DNA of 64,000 bases from Ignavibacteria bacterium (GTDB lineage: Bacteria > Bacteroidota > Ignavibacteria > Kapaibacteriales > UBA961): NCBI GenBank assembly GCA_016873735.1, contig VGWD01000001.1, forward strand, positions 204,707 through 268,706, given 5' to 3'. A program made the position numbers and the translations under genes. The notes below the pieces were generated by a model. That model did no database searches. It was not told the DNA's origin and saw only the letters and a list, made by a program, of their open reading frames with translations. Numbering within the stretch: the first letter of the stretch is position 1; the number at the start of each line of letters is the position of its first letter. Positions 34,209 to 42,987 of this stretch are shown one piece after another.

Positions 34209-35162
34209 TTATGCTTTGCAGGGCTTGATTTTTATCGATTTCTCAATAACTATAGGCATTAGATCTGCATCATGATCTGATTCCTTGATTAGGACATATC
34301 CTTTTTTCTTGGGATCTTTTCTAATCAATATTCTTCCAGGTTGAAGATGATCATACCAAACCATGAAGGGTTTGATGGGAATTATCCAAGATGAATGATG
34401 CAAAGACCATACCCTATAAGCATGCCAAGTTGATGTAAACCAGTCAGGATACAACCCTATTTCATCCCCGCCATCCCCATTCAGATCTCCTAAATTTTCA
34501 ATTTTTCCTCCAAGGCATTGTTCAATTTTCAAAGTAGGGATTTTGGGATTTGAACATCTTGCATAACTATCGCATGGTCCTTTACATTCTAATTCTTTTT
34601 CCAACAATTCCGGTGCAACCACCCACATATATTCCTTGATTCCATCGCCATTGACATCGACTTCAATTGCATGACGAGGAATCTGTGCTTTTTGGGTCTT
34701 TTGTTTACTTTTCTTGATATCATCAGTTACTATGTCACTTTCCAATATTATTTTCCAATTCCCCGAGATTTTGCGGAAATGTAAATAGGAAGGATAATCC
34801 TTGACAGTTTCATTGATATACACACGTTTTTTAAAATTGCAGACATAATCTCCATTTGCAAGCTGATCGATTTGAATGGTGGATATGATAAGTTGTCTGA
34901 AATGGGGGTGCTTTTTGAAGAGCCGTTCTTTATCTGCTATGCATTTCTTTTTGGTGTATTGAGATCCATAATATTTAACTGTTTGAGCATAGAGTGAATT
35001 CAATAATTGTATATTTCTTCCATTATGGGCTTCGCTCCAATCCTGCACATGCATGATTAAGACAGGATTATCACTTATACTCCCCTGCAATGAATCAAAT
35101 GGCATGGTCATGAGAATCACAATCAACATTGATTGGACTTTATCCTTGAATTCAATCAGCAT
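34209..35162 (-). CDS. Exported NTF2-like protein with FG-GAP-type repeats
   Basis: A 317-residue protein with a hydrophobic N-terminus (about 10-30), probably an export signal. Residues 35-145 look like an NTF2/SnoaL-like cone (WSEAHNGRNIQLLNSLYA, then YLHFRKISGNWKIILESD). The C-terminal half carries two calcium-binding-type FG-GAP motifs, VDVNGDGIKEYMWV and GDLNGDGGDEIGLYP (about 170-250), and a cysteine-rich stretch (CKGPCDSYARC). Domain calls come from pattern recognition, and no enzymatic residues are evident. It lies 20 bp after the O-antigen-ligase-like gene and may be co-transcribed with it. Function unknown. Confidence 0.6.
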   Translation of the reverse strand: MLIEFKDKVQSMLIVILMTMPFDSLQGSISDNPVLIMHVQDWSEAHNGRNIQLLNSLYAQTVKYYGSQYTKKKCIADKERLFKKHPHFRQLIISTIQIDQLANGDYVCNFKKRVYINETVKDYPSYLHFRKISGNWKIILESDIVTDDIKKSKQKTQKAQIPRHAIEVDVNGDGIKEYMWVVAPELLEKELECKGPCDSYARCSNPKIPTLKIEQCLGGKIENLGDLNGDGGDEIGLYPDWFTSTWHAYRVWSLHHSSWIIPIKPFMVWYDHLQPGRILIRKDPKKKGYVLIKESDHDADLMPIVIEKSIKIKPCKA

Positions 35163-35182
35163 GAATCAAACCCCAATAATAA

Positions 35183-36490
35183 TTATGATGAATATTCCTC
35201 GGATTGTTCTATGCTCTCACTTTCCCAGAGTAGTCTCGCACTACCGATCAAGGCAATCAAATAGCCGGTGGTGATTAGTCCGGAACGCGATTCAAATACA
35301 CCCTCCGCATAATTGGTGATGCTATAGCAAATGAGAGCTGTTGCCGAACCAAGTGCCAATATTTGAATAAGGGGGTCATGTCTGTTTTTCCGAGCCACTA
35401 TAACCCCGGTGATAATGTGATACAAGATGATCAACCAGAAGGTTACGGCAAGTGGTATACCGGCCTTGAACATCAGTCCCGAATATCCATTATGAGAATA
35501 TACAGCCCGCAAATGAGCCATAAGAATGAGGTCATAACGCAAATGTTCTTTTTGGAATCCATTACCACCCAATGGATAATTCATCACACCTTTCATCACT
35601 TCCTGTGTTTCCAGAACCCTTCCAAGATATGATCTATCCGTTGAGAGATTGACGCTGCTCGAAAGCCGGGTCTCAACAACCGTAAAAGCCAATTCCGAAG
35701 CATTTGGGAAAAATGTGACAAGCACGAAAATTGCCATTGCGATGAAACCAACAAATGTGCCGATCAATAATCGTCTTTTGGAGGCATCCAGCAGAAATAC
35801 AAGAATGAAGAGACTGAGAAGAAAAGCCACCCATGATGTACGGGCAAGCGAAGCCACAAGAACAAGAATATACAATGTGGCAAATGCAATGGAAAAGATG
35901 CGAGCAGTCGTGCTTTTGACACAGATGAACATAAGCAATGCTATGATGCCGGCGGCACCAAACATGGATGCATCATTTCGAACTCCTTTATATAGGACTT
36001 CATATCCATATTGAAATTTTGAGGTGACTTGCTTGTATTCATATAGATTGTAAACACCAAATGCGGCAAATACAATCGAAAGAAGAACAATCAAATACAA
36101 AATCTGTGTGCGTGTTCTGAAATGCTCGCGAATTGGAAAATAAAAAAGTATCAAAACAGGTAATTGCCAACTTCGAATCCACTGCATTGGCTCAACATCA
36201 TTTCCATAAGAAACAATTACGCTGAAAAATGATGCCACAAAGAAGAGTCCTGCCAATACATCGCCACCATTCCGAAATATCTTTCTTCTTTTCACCAAAA
36301 GATGCCATAAAAACCACAATATCAAAGAGCCATGATAAAAGGCGGCAATCAACACTTCAATCATTCCGATCCCGGCATCGGTTGACTTACTGAAAAAAGG
36401 CATGATGATGATGGCAAAAGACAACCAGATTCGAGCTAGAATCGAATCGCTGTAATCGCGAGGATCATATGGAAGATTGAATAATGACAA
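35183..36490 (-). CDS. O-antigen ligase/polymerase-like (Wzy_C) membrane protein
   Basis: A 435-residue inner-membrane protein with about ten to twelve hydrophobic segments. A large periplasmic loop sits between the later helices (about 290-345). The pattern matches the O-antigen ligase (WaaL)/polymerase (Wzy) superfamily. It includes the YGNDVEPMQWIRSWQLPVLI region, the ASLARTSWVAFLLSL helix and the loop residues SHNGYSGLMFKAGIP, where a histidine is commonly important. Such proteins join or polymerise undecaprenyl-linked glycans at the periplasmic face. Substrate and exact subtype cannot be told. A flippase is encoded at 57720-59171 but is not linked. Confidence 0.72.
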   Translation of the reverse strand: MSLFNLPYDPRDYSDSILARIWLSFAIIIMPFFSKSTDAGIGMIEVLIAAFYHGSLILWFLWHLLVKRRKIFRNGGDVLAGLFFVASFFSVIVSYGNDVEPMQWIRSWQLPVLILFYFPIREHFRTRTQILYLIVLLSIVFAAFGVYNLYEYKQVTSKFQYGYEVLYKGVRNDASMFGAAGIIALLMFICVKSTTARIFSIAFATLYILVLVASLARTSWVAFLLSLFILVFLLDASKRRLLIGTFVGFIAMAIFVLVTFFPNASELAFTVVETRLSSSVNLSTDRSYLGRVLETQEVMKGVMNYPLGGNGFQKEHLRYDLILMAHLRAVYSHNGYSGLMFKAGIPLAVTFWLIILYHIITGVIVARKNRHDPLIQILALGSATALICYSITNYAEGVFESRSGLITTGYLIALIGSARLLWESESIEQSEEYSS

Positions 36491-36620
36491 AAAGAACCTG
36501 TTGTTGCTTAATTTGAATTTTGAATGTTCGGCAAAATACTTGTTTTAAGGGATAAGTCTGCATAGTCGCTTTTTGGGAGGGTTTTGAGTGGTGTTGTAAA
36601 GGTATGTATTGGGGAAATTG

Positions 36621-36721
36621 TGCACACCGAGCACGTCTCGGCTGCGCTCATCTCGGCTGCGCTCGATGAGCAGTTTGTACACCGAGCGGAGCCGAGGTGG
36701 ACATTATGCAAAGCCGAGGTG
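36621..36721. repeat. GC-rich hairpin repeat element
   Basis: A compact GC-rich element in an AT-richer background. CTCGGCTGCGCTC occurs twice in tandem (36637-36649 and 36652-36664). The second copy pairs with CGAGCGGAGCCGAG (36683-36696) to form a 14-bp stem with one mismatch. Flanking CACCGAG and GCCGAGGTG words repeat the arm again up to 36721, abutting the stop codon of the peroxidase gene. Similar CACCGAGCG...CGAGGTG hairpins are dispersed in many Bacteroidota genomes as intergenic elements. It may also terminate transcription, though no T-tract follows. Confidence 0.7.
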
Positions 36722-38566
36722 TCAGTACTTTGGGTTCTCAGCCAATGCCTTCATAAATGCAATGATATCAGAAATCTCCTGTTTCGTCAGATTCAATTTG
36801 TCAGATGGCAATGTTTGATTTGGAACATCAATTCCAAGTCCTATGCCACCACCACGATTGTAAAAATCCATGACTTCTTCTAGCGTTTTATATGCTCCAT
36901 TATGCATATATGGTGCTGTTAAGCGTACATTACGCAAACCGGGAGTTTTGAAAGCATGCGCATAGATTGGGGATTTGTATTTGTATATACCACCTTTTCC
37001 AAGATCAGGATCAATCTTTTTTGAAGTTGGATGAGTGGGTACACCAAGAACTTCTGATTCCATGTCGGTGAAATGAGGCGGAACCAAACCCGAGAAAGTT
37101 GGTGGAAAATGACATGTGCCACATGCGGCTTTTCCCATAAAAAGATTAAACCCATTCTTCACTTTTTGAAGATTTTTTCCGGCTAAAAGAGTTGACTTCT
37201 CTCCACGAAGCACTGAATCGACAGGAGTCTCGAATGAAATCAAGCTGCGAACATATGCCGATAAAGCTGAGGAAATGGTTGTGGCATTGATTCGACCCGA
37301 TTCAGAAGGGTATGCACTCTTAAACGCATCCACAATCTTGACATCCTGTGACAGTCTTTGAGCAATTTCAAAATAATCAGTATTAAATTCAATTGAACTT
37401 GATACAACATGCTCAATTTGCTCTTCAAGATATGTTGTACGGGAATCATGAAAATAACGAGGTGACAATGCCACATTGAGAAGACCTGGTGTATTTCTGT
37501 CTGTAAATGAATGTGGAACTGAACCGGGACTTTTCGCATGTCCATCCATGAATGCATGCTGGGGATCATGACAAGTGGCACATGACATCGAACCTGATTT
37601 GGATAAAGCATTACTTCGAAATAACATTGCACCCAATACTATCTTTTCTTCTGATGGTCTTTCATGTTTATTTCGAGCATATCCATAAGGATCATATGTA
37701 GAAGTGTGATATAATGTCGGAACTTCATATTGAATGATTCTATTTTTTCTTGAAACTTCAGTATTTATCTCAATTCCGGATTGAATGTGCAAAGAACCAA
37801 TCAATGCATAAACCGGATTTACATAGTCTTTGGTGAATCCCCATCTGTCAAATGCATCAAAACTCCTTGAGGCAGATAACATATTTTTCCCTTTTCGAAG
37901 AAGTAACTTTAGAGAATCTGATTGTATTTTTGATGTTCTTTGAAATAAAGGCGCATAATAACTCAGGGCTTTGCCGGCACTCTCCCAAGATATTGCCGAC
38001 TCCTTCAATGCATCACTAAAACCCGGAGTATCAAATCCGGATATTCCTAGTGTTCCGATTCGCATGATATTATTTCTAACAGCTTCAAGTATGATGCGAT
38101 CGCTCAATGCTACTGACTGGATCATACTCTTTGCATCAACAATATGTTGTTTGAGCTTTTGGATATTGTATGTCAACGCAGGATAATCAATAACATCCTC
38201 ATTCAAGATTTCTTCCATCACCTGCAGTCCCTCAGGTTCTATTTCCATGATGGATGGTATGGATTCATCCAATCGTGGCAATGGTGGACCATTGATCAAC
38301 TGTACAGCTTCAGGATCTATATGCGCCAGAAACCACTCAAATTGCTTATATGATGCTCTGACCTGTGCGAATTGATATTTCAGCAAAGTTGTGTTTACTT
38401 GTTGTTTGACACCTTTCTCGAATGAGGACAATGTAGTTTGCATTGAATCAATCGAAGACATGATTTCAATTCTTACTTTCTCAGGTAGAGTGAGTTCTTC
38501 CTGCTTCATCGATATGACAATAGTTGTGCAAAGCAAAGCAACCAATAGAGAGAGTGTTTTTTTCAT
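36722..38566 (-). CDS. Dihaem cytochrome-c peroxidase (MauG/CcpA family) with imelysin-like N-terminus
   Basis: A periplasmic protein of about 614 residues. The open frame extends to 38620, but its first 18 codons encode the upstream terminator hairpin. Methionine at 38566 starts a good signal peptide (MKKTLSLLVALLCTTIVIS). The N-terminal half (about 25-260) is helical and resembles imelysin-like domains seen before such peroxidases (LNGPPLPRLD, then EGLQVMEEILN). The C-terminal half is a di-haem peroxidase with CATCH (residues 329-333) and CGTCH (482-486), plus conserved NTPGLLNVALSPRYFHDSR and TPGLRNVRLTAPYMHNG. It follows a PhoX-type gene. The reaction could be peroxide reduction or oxidative maturation of a partner. 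Confidence 0.87.
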   Translation of the reverse strand: MKKTLSLLVALLCTTIVISMKQEELTLPEKVRIEIMSSIDSMQTTLSSFEKGVKQQVNTTLLKYQFAQVRASYKQFEWFLAHIDPEAVQLINGPPLPRLDESIPSIMEIEPEGLQVMEEILNEDVIDYPALTYNIQKLKQHIVDAKSMIQSVALSDRIILEAVRNNIMRIGTLGISGFDTPGFSDALKESAISWESAGKALSYYAPLFQRTSKIQSDSLKLLLRKGKNMLSASRSFDAFDRWGFTKDYVNPVYALIGSLHIQSGIEINTEVSRKNRIIQYEVPTLYHTSTYDPYGYARNKHERPSEEKIVLGAMLFRSNALSKSGSMSCATCHDPQHAFMDGHAKSPGSVPHSFTDRNTPGLLNVALSPRYFHDSRTTYLEEQIEHVVSSSIEFNTDYFEIAQRLSQDVKIVDAFKSAYPSESGRINATTISSALSAYVRSLISFETPVDSVLRGEKSTLLAGKNLQKVKNGFNLFMGKAACGTCHFPPTFSGLVPPHFTDMESEVLGVPTHPTSKKIDPDLGKGGIYKYKSPIYAHAFKTPGLRNVRLTAPYMHNGAYKTLEEVMDFYNRGGGIGLGIDVPNQTLPSDKLNLTKQEISDIIAFMKALAENPKY

Positions 38567-38584
38567 AGACTTAGATGTATGTAC

Positions 38585-38617
38585 AAAAAGGTCTGATCTC
38601 TTTGAGACCAGACCTTT
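38585..38617 (-). terminator. Terminator or attenuator between phoX-like and peroxidase genes
   Basis: AAAAAGGTCTG pairs with CAGACCTTT, with an inner TCTC/GAGA stem. On the minus strand it is followed by five T residues. It lies about 20 bp after the PhoX-type stop codon and about 20 bp before the peroxidase start, so it may set the ratio of the two products by partial read-through. Confidence 0.8.
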
Positions 38618-38634
38618 CATGAAGAAGATATTAT

Positions 38635-40485
38635 TTACTGAATGATGATCTTTTGAACATCACCACGAATATTTTGAACAAAGTATGTTCCCGGAACGAG
38701 TTCTGAAATGTCAACTCTATCAGTATTCCAAGCCACTTTTACTCTTTGTCCACCAATCGTATAGATTGAAACATCAGATTGCTCATTGAAGTATAATGTT
38801 CTTGTTGCAGGGTTCGGATAGACTTGAAATCCTTGATATTCTTCAAATGAAGGATCTTCGAATACCGAAGTCACATATTTATCAAGTCCGGTTAGAAGCA
38901 TTGTACATGAGTTTCCGAAATCACCTGTACTACCGGAAGATGGATGCTGTGAATTGATGAACATAGCTTTACCATCAGGGGTAGGTATTGCACCTGTGAC
39001 CTCTGCTCCATTGGGAGTGATGAGCAATCTGCGCAAATCATCAAGAGTTGGATTTGATTTACTCATGTCTAGTACATACATCTCGCAAATATTATTACCT
39101 GAACCATCAATATCAGGATTACCTACTCTTCCTTTGCTTCTACCATTTAAATCTTCTTGAATAACCAGATAATTCTTGCCATTCAGATTCCAAGAAACAA
39201 TTCCATCAGGGTTGGAAAGATGTACTTTATTTGTAGCATAATTTGCTGCCTTTCCACCTTCGAGAAATACACTCATTTTATTGGTCGCAGGATCAAATTC
39301 CAATACCCGACCATAATAATCAATGATCACTGTATCTTTTGTTTTCATTATTGAATCAGAGAATGGACCGGTATACACATCTCTATCCCATAAGTGTTTT
39401 GCAAGTTTACCGCCAGTTTTTAACCCATCTTTGAAACTTGTACCTGAATTGTCGCGACCTGTTTCTGTAATGTACACTTTGCCATTTACATCAGTGATCC
39501 ATTCATGTCTTGTGAACATTGTCGCACCCTTTTTAAGTGCCACAGCACGAATGCTAAGCATGGAATCAAGGGAATTTTCAAGCGGCAACCATGTACCGCT
39601 ATTTCCATCTACAGATTGCTTATATGCAAACAATTGACCCTCATTAAAATTTCCGGGCTGATTCGCAACAAACTTGAAGAATACAGCAGGCTGTGCATCA
39701 TCTGTTAGATAGACTGTTTTGTCATCAGGCATCACTACTCCACCTTCATGCTCAAAGCGACCCCAATTGTACATTTTACGAGTGGCTTTTGCCTGTGCTG
39801 GATCAATTTCGACAAGCCAATTGAAATTTTGGAATTTCTTGATTGACCTTCCGGCAAAACTTGCCCCAGTGGGGATTGTCCAATCATTTGTGTCTCTAAT
39901 ACCGAGACCCGGCGCTGTTGCTTGACCAACGCCCTTTCCATAGGCTGCAAAAACAGTATCCTTTCCTTCCACAGGAACTAGGCCGACATTGATATCTTTA
40001 TTGGATGTTTGAACCCACTCTTCAGCTGTCCAAATTCTTCCATTCCGAGCACTGATTCCACCGCAATTTGCAAGTGTGTTTCCAACGGCAGTGAAATCAA
40101 CATTACGATAACCACCATTAACGATATAGTCACCGGTTGAAGTTTTCTTGACTTTGAATACTGTCATCCCGCCTCCATCACCAAGAATATCGTCTTTGAC
40201 ACGCATTTCATGGTTGATGGTAATATATGCAGAATCATTAGGAGCTTGTAGGTTGATCGGAGTATAGCCTATAAAGTCATGCCATTGCTTGGCAAGTTGC
40301 TTTTGACCATTGATACCAATGACTGTATCCTTACCACCAACGAATACCAATTTTGACTGAAGTGGTGATGGTGGAACAATAATGGTTTTTGCATTGAAAT
40401 TGGTATCCAATGCAGGAAAGATCTGCTGAGACATTGCCGTGCCACCGGCAAGCATCAAGAGAAGGAAACCGTAAATAAAGTTCAT
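38635..40485 (-). CDS. PhoX/DUF839-type phosphatase with T9SS sorting domain
   Basis: A 616-residue exported protein with a signal peptide (about 1-19, ends AMSQ). The core is a PhoX/DUF839-like propeller: ITINHEM near 95, GRFEHEGGVVMPDDKTVYLTDD near 245, TRHEWITDVNGKVYITETGRDNSG near 335 and LSNPDGIVSWNLNG near 425. PhoX enzymes are Ca/Fe-dependent alkaline phosphatases that release phosphate from monoesters. The last 75 residues (GFQVYPNPATRTLYFN...GTYFVQNIRGDVQKIIIQ) form a T9SS type A tail, so the enzyme should be surface-anchored or released. A MauG-like peroxidase gene follows behind a terminator. Catalytic residues were not mapped individually. Confidence 0.83.
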   Translation of the reverse strand: MNFIYGFLLLMLAGGTAMSQQIFPALDTNFNAKTIIVPPSPLQSKLVFVGGKDTVIGINGQKQLAKQWHDFIGYTPINLQAPNDSAYITINHEMRVKDDILGDGGGMTVFKVKKTSTGDYIVNGGYRNVDFTAVGNTLANCGGISARNGRIWTAEEWVQTSNKDINVGLVPVEGKDTVFAAYGKGVGQATAPGLGIRDTNDWTIPTGASFAGRSIKKFQNFNWLVEIDPAQAKATRKMYNWGRFEHEGGVVMPDDKTVYLTDDAQPAVFFKFVANQPGNFNEGQLFAYKQSVDGNSGTWLPLENSLDSMLSIRAVALKKGATMFTRHEWITDVNGKVYITETGRDNSGTSFKDGLKTGGKLAKHLWDRDVYTGPFSDSIMKTKDTVIIDYYGRVLEFDPATNKMSVFLEGGKAANYATNKVHLSNPDGIVSWNLNGKNYLVIQEDLNGRSKGRVGNPDIDGSGNNICEMYVLDMSKSNPTLDDLRRLLITPNGAEVTGAIPTPDGKAMFINSQHPSSGSTGDFGNSCTMLLTGLDKYVTSVFEDPSFEEYQGFQVYPNPATRTLYFNEQSDVSIYTIGGQRVKVAWNTDRVDISELVPGTYFVQNIRGDVQKIIIQ

Positions 40486-40493
40486 GTTTCATC

Positions 40494-40524
40494 CATGCAA
40501 AAAGTTAATAATGAATTTTGCATG
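40494..40524 (-). promoter_or_regulatory. Inverted repeat upstream of the PhoX-type gene
   Basis: CATGCAAAA and TTTTGCATG form a perfect 9-bp inverted repeat with a 13-bp AT-rich spacer, 9 to 39 bp before the start codon. It could be an operator or a 5' UTR hairpin that covers the ribosome landing site. No further element was recognised in the 266-bp spacer to 40751. Confidence 0.45.
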
Positions 40525-40751
40525 CAACTTATCGTCTTGATGTTTCGTGAATGTTTCCCTAATGTGAAGTTTCTATAAATTCACTAAATGAGAGGTTGAC
40601 CCTTACATAATATGAGATGTCAATTACACAATAACTGTGAATTTATGATTAATCGTTCGGAGTTTACAAAAAGAACATTGAAAACGAGTTGAACATTATC
40701 AGATATCACAATCTCATATAGTCAGTGGCACCATCTTGATAAGATAGAGAT

Positions 40752-42812
40752 TCAATCCATTTGCAATAAAAATGTTTGCATTGCCCCTCTATTTTTTAAC
40801 ATTGTCTCACCCATGGAGACGGTTGCGGGTTGTTCACCCATTTGCTTAGCGAGACTTACCAGGAAGTCATTACTTATATGAATTGCATTTGGCTTCCCCG
40901 TACTTTCTAATCTACTTGCTATATTGACAGCATCACCCCATAAGTCATAAGCAAACTTTTGTAGGCCTATCACACCTGCTATTACCGGTCCCGAGTGAAT
41001 TCCTATTCTAATCTCGATATGATGTCCATTGAATGTGAATTCCTTGGTAGCTTTTACAATATCCTTTGCGAAGTTTGCCATTCGCAAAGCATGATCTTCA
41101 ACTTTTTTGGGAATACCACATACTGCCATATATGCATCACCTATTGTCTTTATCTTTTCTATACCATGTTTAGAAGCCAAAGTATCATAAATAGAAAAAT
41201 ATTCATCCAATTCTGATAAAAGATTGGCTGGACTATAGTTTTTTGCTATTGCTGTAAATCCGATTATATCTGAAAAGAAAATGCTGACCGATTCTTCTTC
41301 ATCGGCGATACGGTGTTCTCCCTTTAACATGCGTTCTGCAATTTCATGCGGCAGTAGATTGATGAGTAGCTTTTTTTGTTCAGCCGCTGCCGCCTTCTCA
41401 ATCTGATGCATTTTCTCATACTCGGCCAATCTTCTATTTCTATCAATAATTTCAGCTTGATTTCTAACCGTATTCCCTACAATTTCATCATTGAGTAAAT
41501 GATACTGATCATATGCTTTATATGCGTTTTCCCAGCTGCTTAGTTCAGCATATAATCCGGACAAAGTTTTATAAATGCGCATCATATCCATCTTTTTTTG
41601 TTCTTTCGATGCCGCTTCCATAGCCTTTTGCAAATAATCGAGCGCTTTCTCTTTTTTAGGATCCGCTTCCCTGAATTCTGCAAACAATAAACCAAGATTG
41701 TAGAGAATGTTGATTCTTTGAGAGTATTGATGTTTACTTGTAAAGAAATCCAATACCTTCGTAAAATACTCGAATGCTTGTTCATATTCAGTTCTGGCTA
41801 AATGTAGTTCACCAATCGATTGATAACATGACATCATATTCACTTCATCATCTTTTTCACTGAAAATCTTCAATGCCAGGTTATAATGCAATTCCGCTTT
41901 TTCATAGTCTCTCATCATAAAATATGATGAGCCTAGATGTAGATAGCAATGTCCAACAAGACTTTCATTTCCAAGTTCATTATGTATTTTTGTTGCTTGT
42001 TCAAAATACTCATTGGCATTCTCATAATACTCAAGCGAAAATTGAATATTTCCCATATTAATAAACAGGGTGGCCATTGTGCTCTTTCGATTTATTTTCG
42101 AACATATGTCAAGACCTTTTTGATAACTTGTCAAAGCACTTGAAAAGTCACCCAATTCTTTATACACATTCCCTGCATTATTGTAAATCGACGATAAACT
42201 AGCTTGATTGTCTGCTTCAATACAAAATAGTTCCCCCATTCTATACTGCTTTAATGAATCTTCATAATTCCCTAGTTCAAATTTCATCATTCCAAGATAA
42301 ACATAGGAGGTTCCTATATTCCCCGGATTATTAGATTTTATAAAGTGTTTCAATGAAAGTTCATATTCTTTCTCTGCCTTTTCATACTCACCTTGATTAT
42401 AATACATACTCCCCAGCAAAATATAAGCCTTACCCGCAAGATCCGGAAACTGCTCAGGATCTATTAAACCAATGGCTTTCCCGATATATTGTTTCCCTTC
42501 TGTAAACTCATATTGAGATATCTTCACTGTTGCTATAGATATGAGAGTTTTACTTAGCATTTCAGAAGATATTTCGGAATCATGTACTTCAATAATATCT
42601 TGCATTTGAACTGCAATTCTCGCCATATTCTTACTATCTGCGACTTTTTGATAAGCTTCAAAATAAAATTGGAAACATTGCATTCGCCAATCTAGATTGT
42701 GAGCATCCCAATGAGTAGTGTTTAACAATTCAGAAACTTCATCAGCCAATTGAGTGAATTTATATTCTGCGATAAGCTGTCTAAAATAGCTCTCTTTTTC
42801 TTGTATTATCAT
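40752..42812 (-). CDS. TPR-repeat adenylate cyclase (class III)
   Basis: A 686-residue cytoplasmic protein. Residues about 85-440 hold eight or so tetratricopeptide repeats (for example YILLGSMYYNQGEYEKAEKEY and its relatives). A short coiled coil (455-482) and the connector LLPHEIAERMLKGE lead to a class III cyclase domain. Metal ligands are Asp515 (FFSDIIGFT) and Asp559 (TIGDAYMAV). Base-specifying Lys555 and Asp623 predict ATP rather than GTP, and transition-state residues Asn630 and Arg634 are present. All catalytic residues are therefore intact and the product should be cAMP. There is no membrane or sensory domain. The TPRs presumably receive the signal from a protein partner. Confidence 0.9.
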   Translation of the reverse strand: MIIQEKESYFRQLIAEYKFTQLADEVSELLNTTHWDAHNLDWRMQCFQFYFEAYQKVADSKNMARIAVQMQDIIEVHDSEISSEMLSKTLISIATVKISQYEFTEGKQYIGKAIGLIDPEQFPDLAGKAYILLGSMYYNQGEYEKAEKEYELSLKHFIKSNNPGNIGTSYVYLGMMKFELGNYEDSLKQYRMGELFCIEADNQASLSSIYNNAGNVYKELGDFSSALTSYQKGLDICSKINRKSTMATLFINMGNIQFSLEYYENANEYFEQATKIHNELGNESLVGHCYLHLGSSYFMMRDYEKAELHYNLALKIFSEKDDEVNMMSCYQSIGELHLARTEYEQAFEYFTKVLDFFTSKHQYSQRINILYNLGLLFAEFREADPKKEKALDYLQKAMEAASKEQKKMDMMRIYKTLSGLYAELSSWENAYKAYDQYHLLNDEIVGNTVRNQAEIIDRNRRLAEYEKMHQIEKAAAAEQKKLLINLLPHEIAERMLKGEHRIADEEESVSIFFSDIIGFTAIAKNYSPANLLSELDEYFSIYDTLASKHGIEKIKTIGDAYMAVCGIPKKVEDHALRMANFAKDIVKATKEFTFNGHHIEIRIGIHSGPVIAGVIGLQKFAYDLWGDAVNIASRLESTGKPNAIHISNDFLVSLAKQMGEQPATVSMGETMLKNRGAMQTFLLQMD

Positions 42813-42987
42813 GGAAATAGATTTAATAGTTTAGTGATTATTACTTCAAACTTTCAAACTTTATAATAGTATTAAGTATATTTTATAAATAATTGAATTT
42901 ACATATTAAAAAAAATAATCACTCATTTTTTTTAGAAAAGTGATAAATCATTGTATAAATCCTTATTATCTCTATTTATCTAACATC

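Noticed and set aside
36508..36883. Frames running through the GC-rich hairpin element
   Set aside because: They arise from the repetitive CTCGGCTGCGCTC sequence and the complement of the peroxidase gene. There is no signal, domain or start context.
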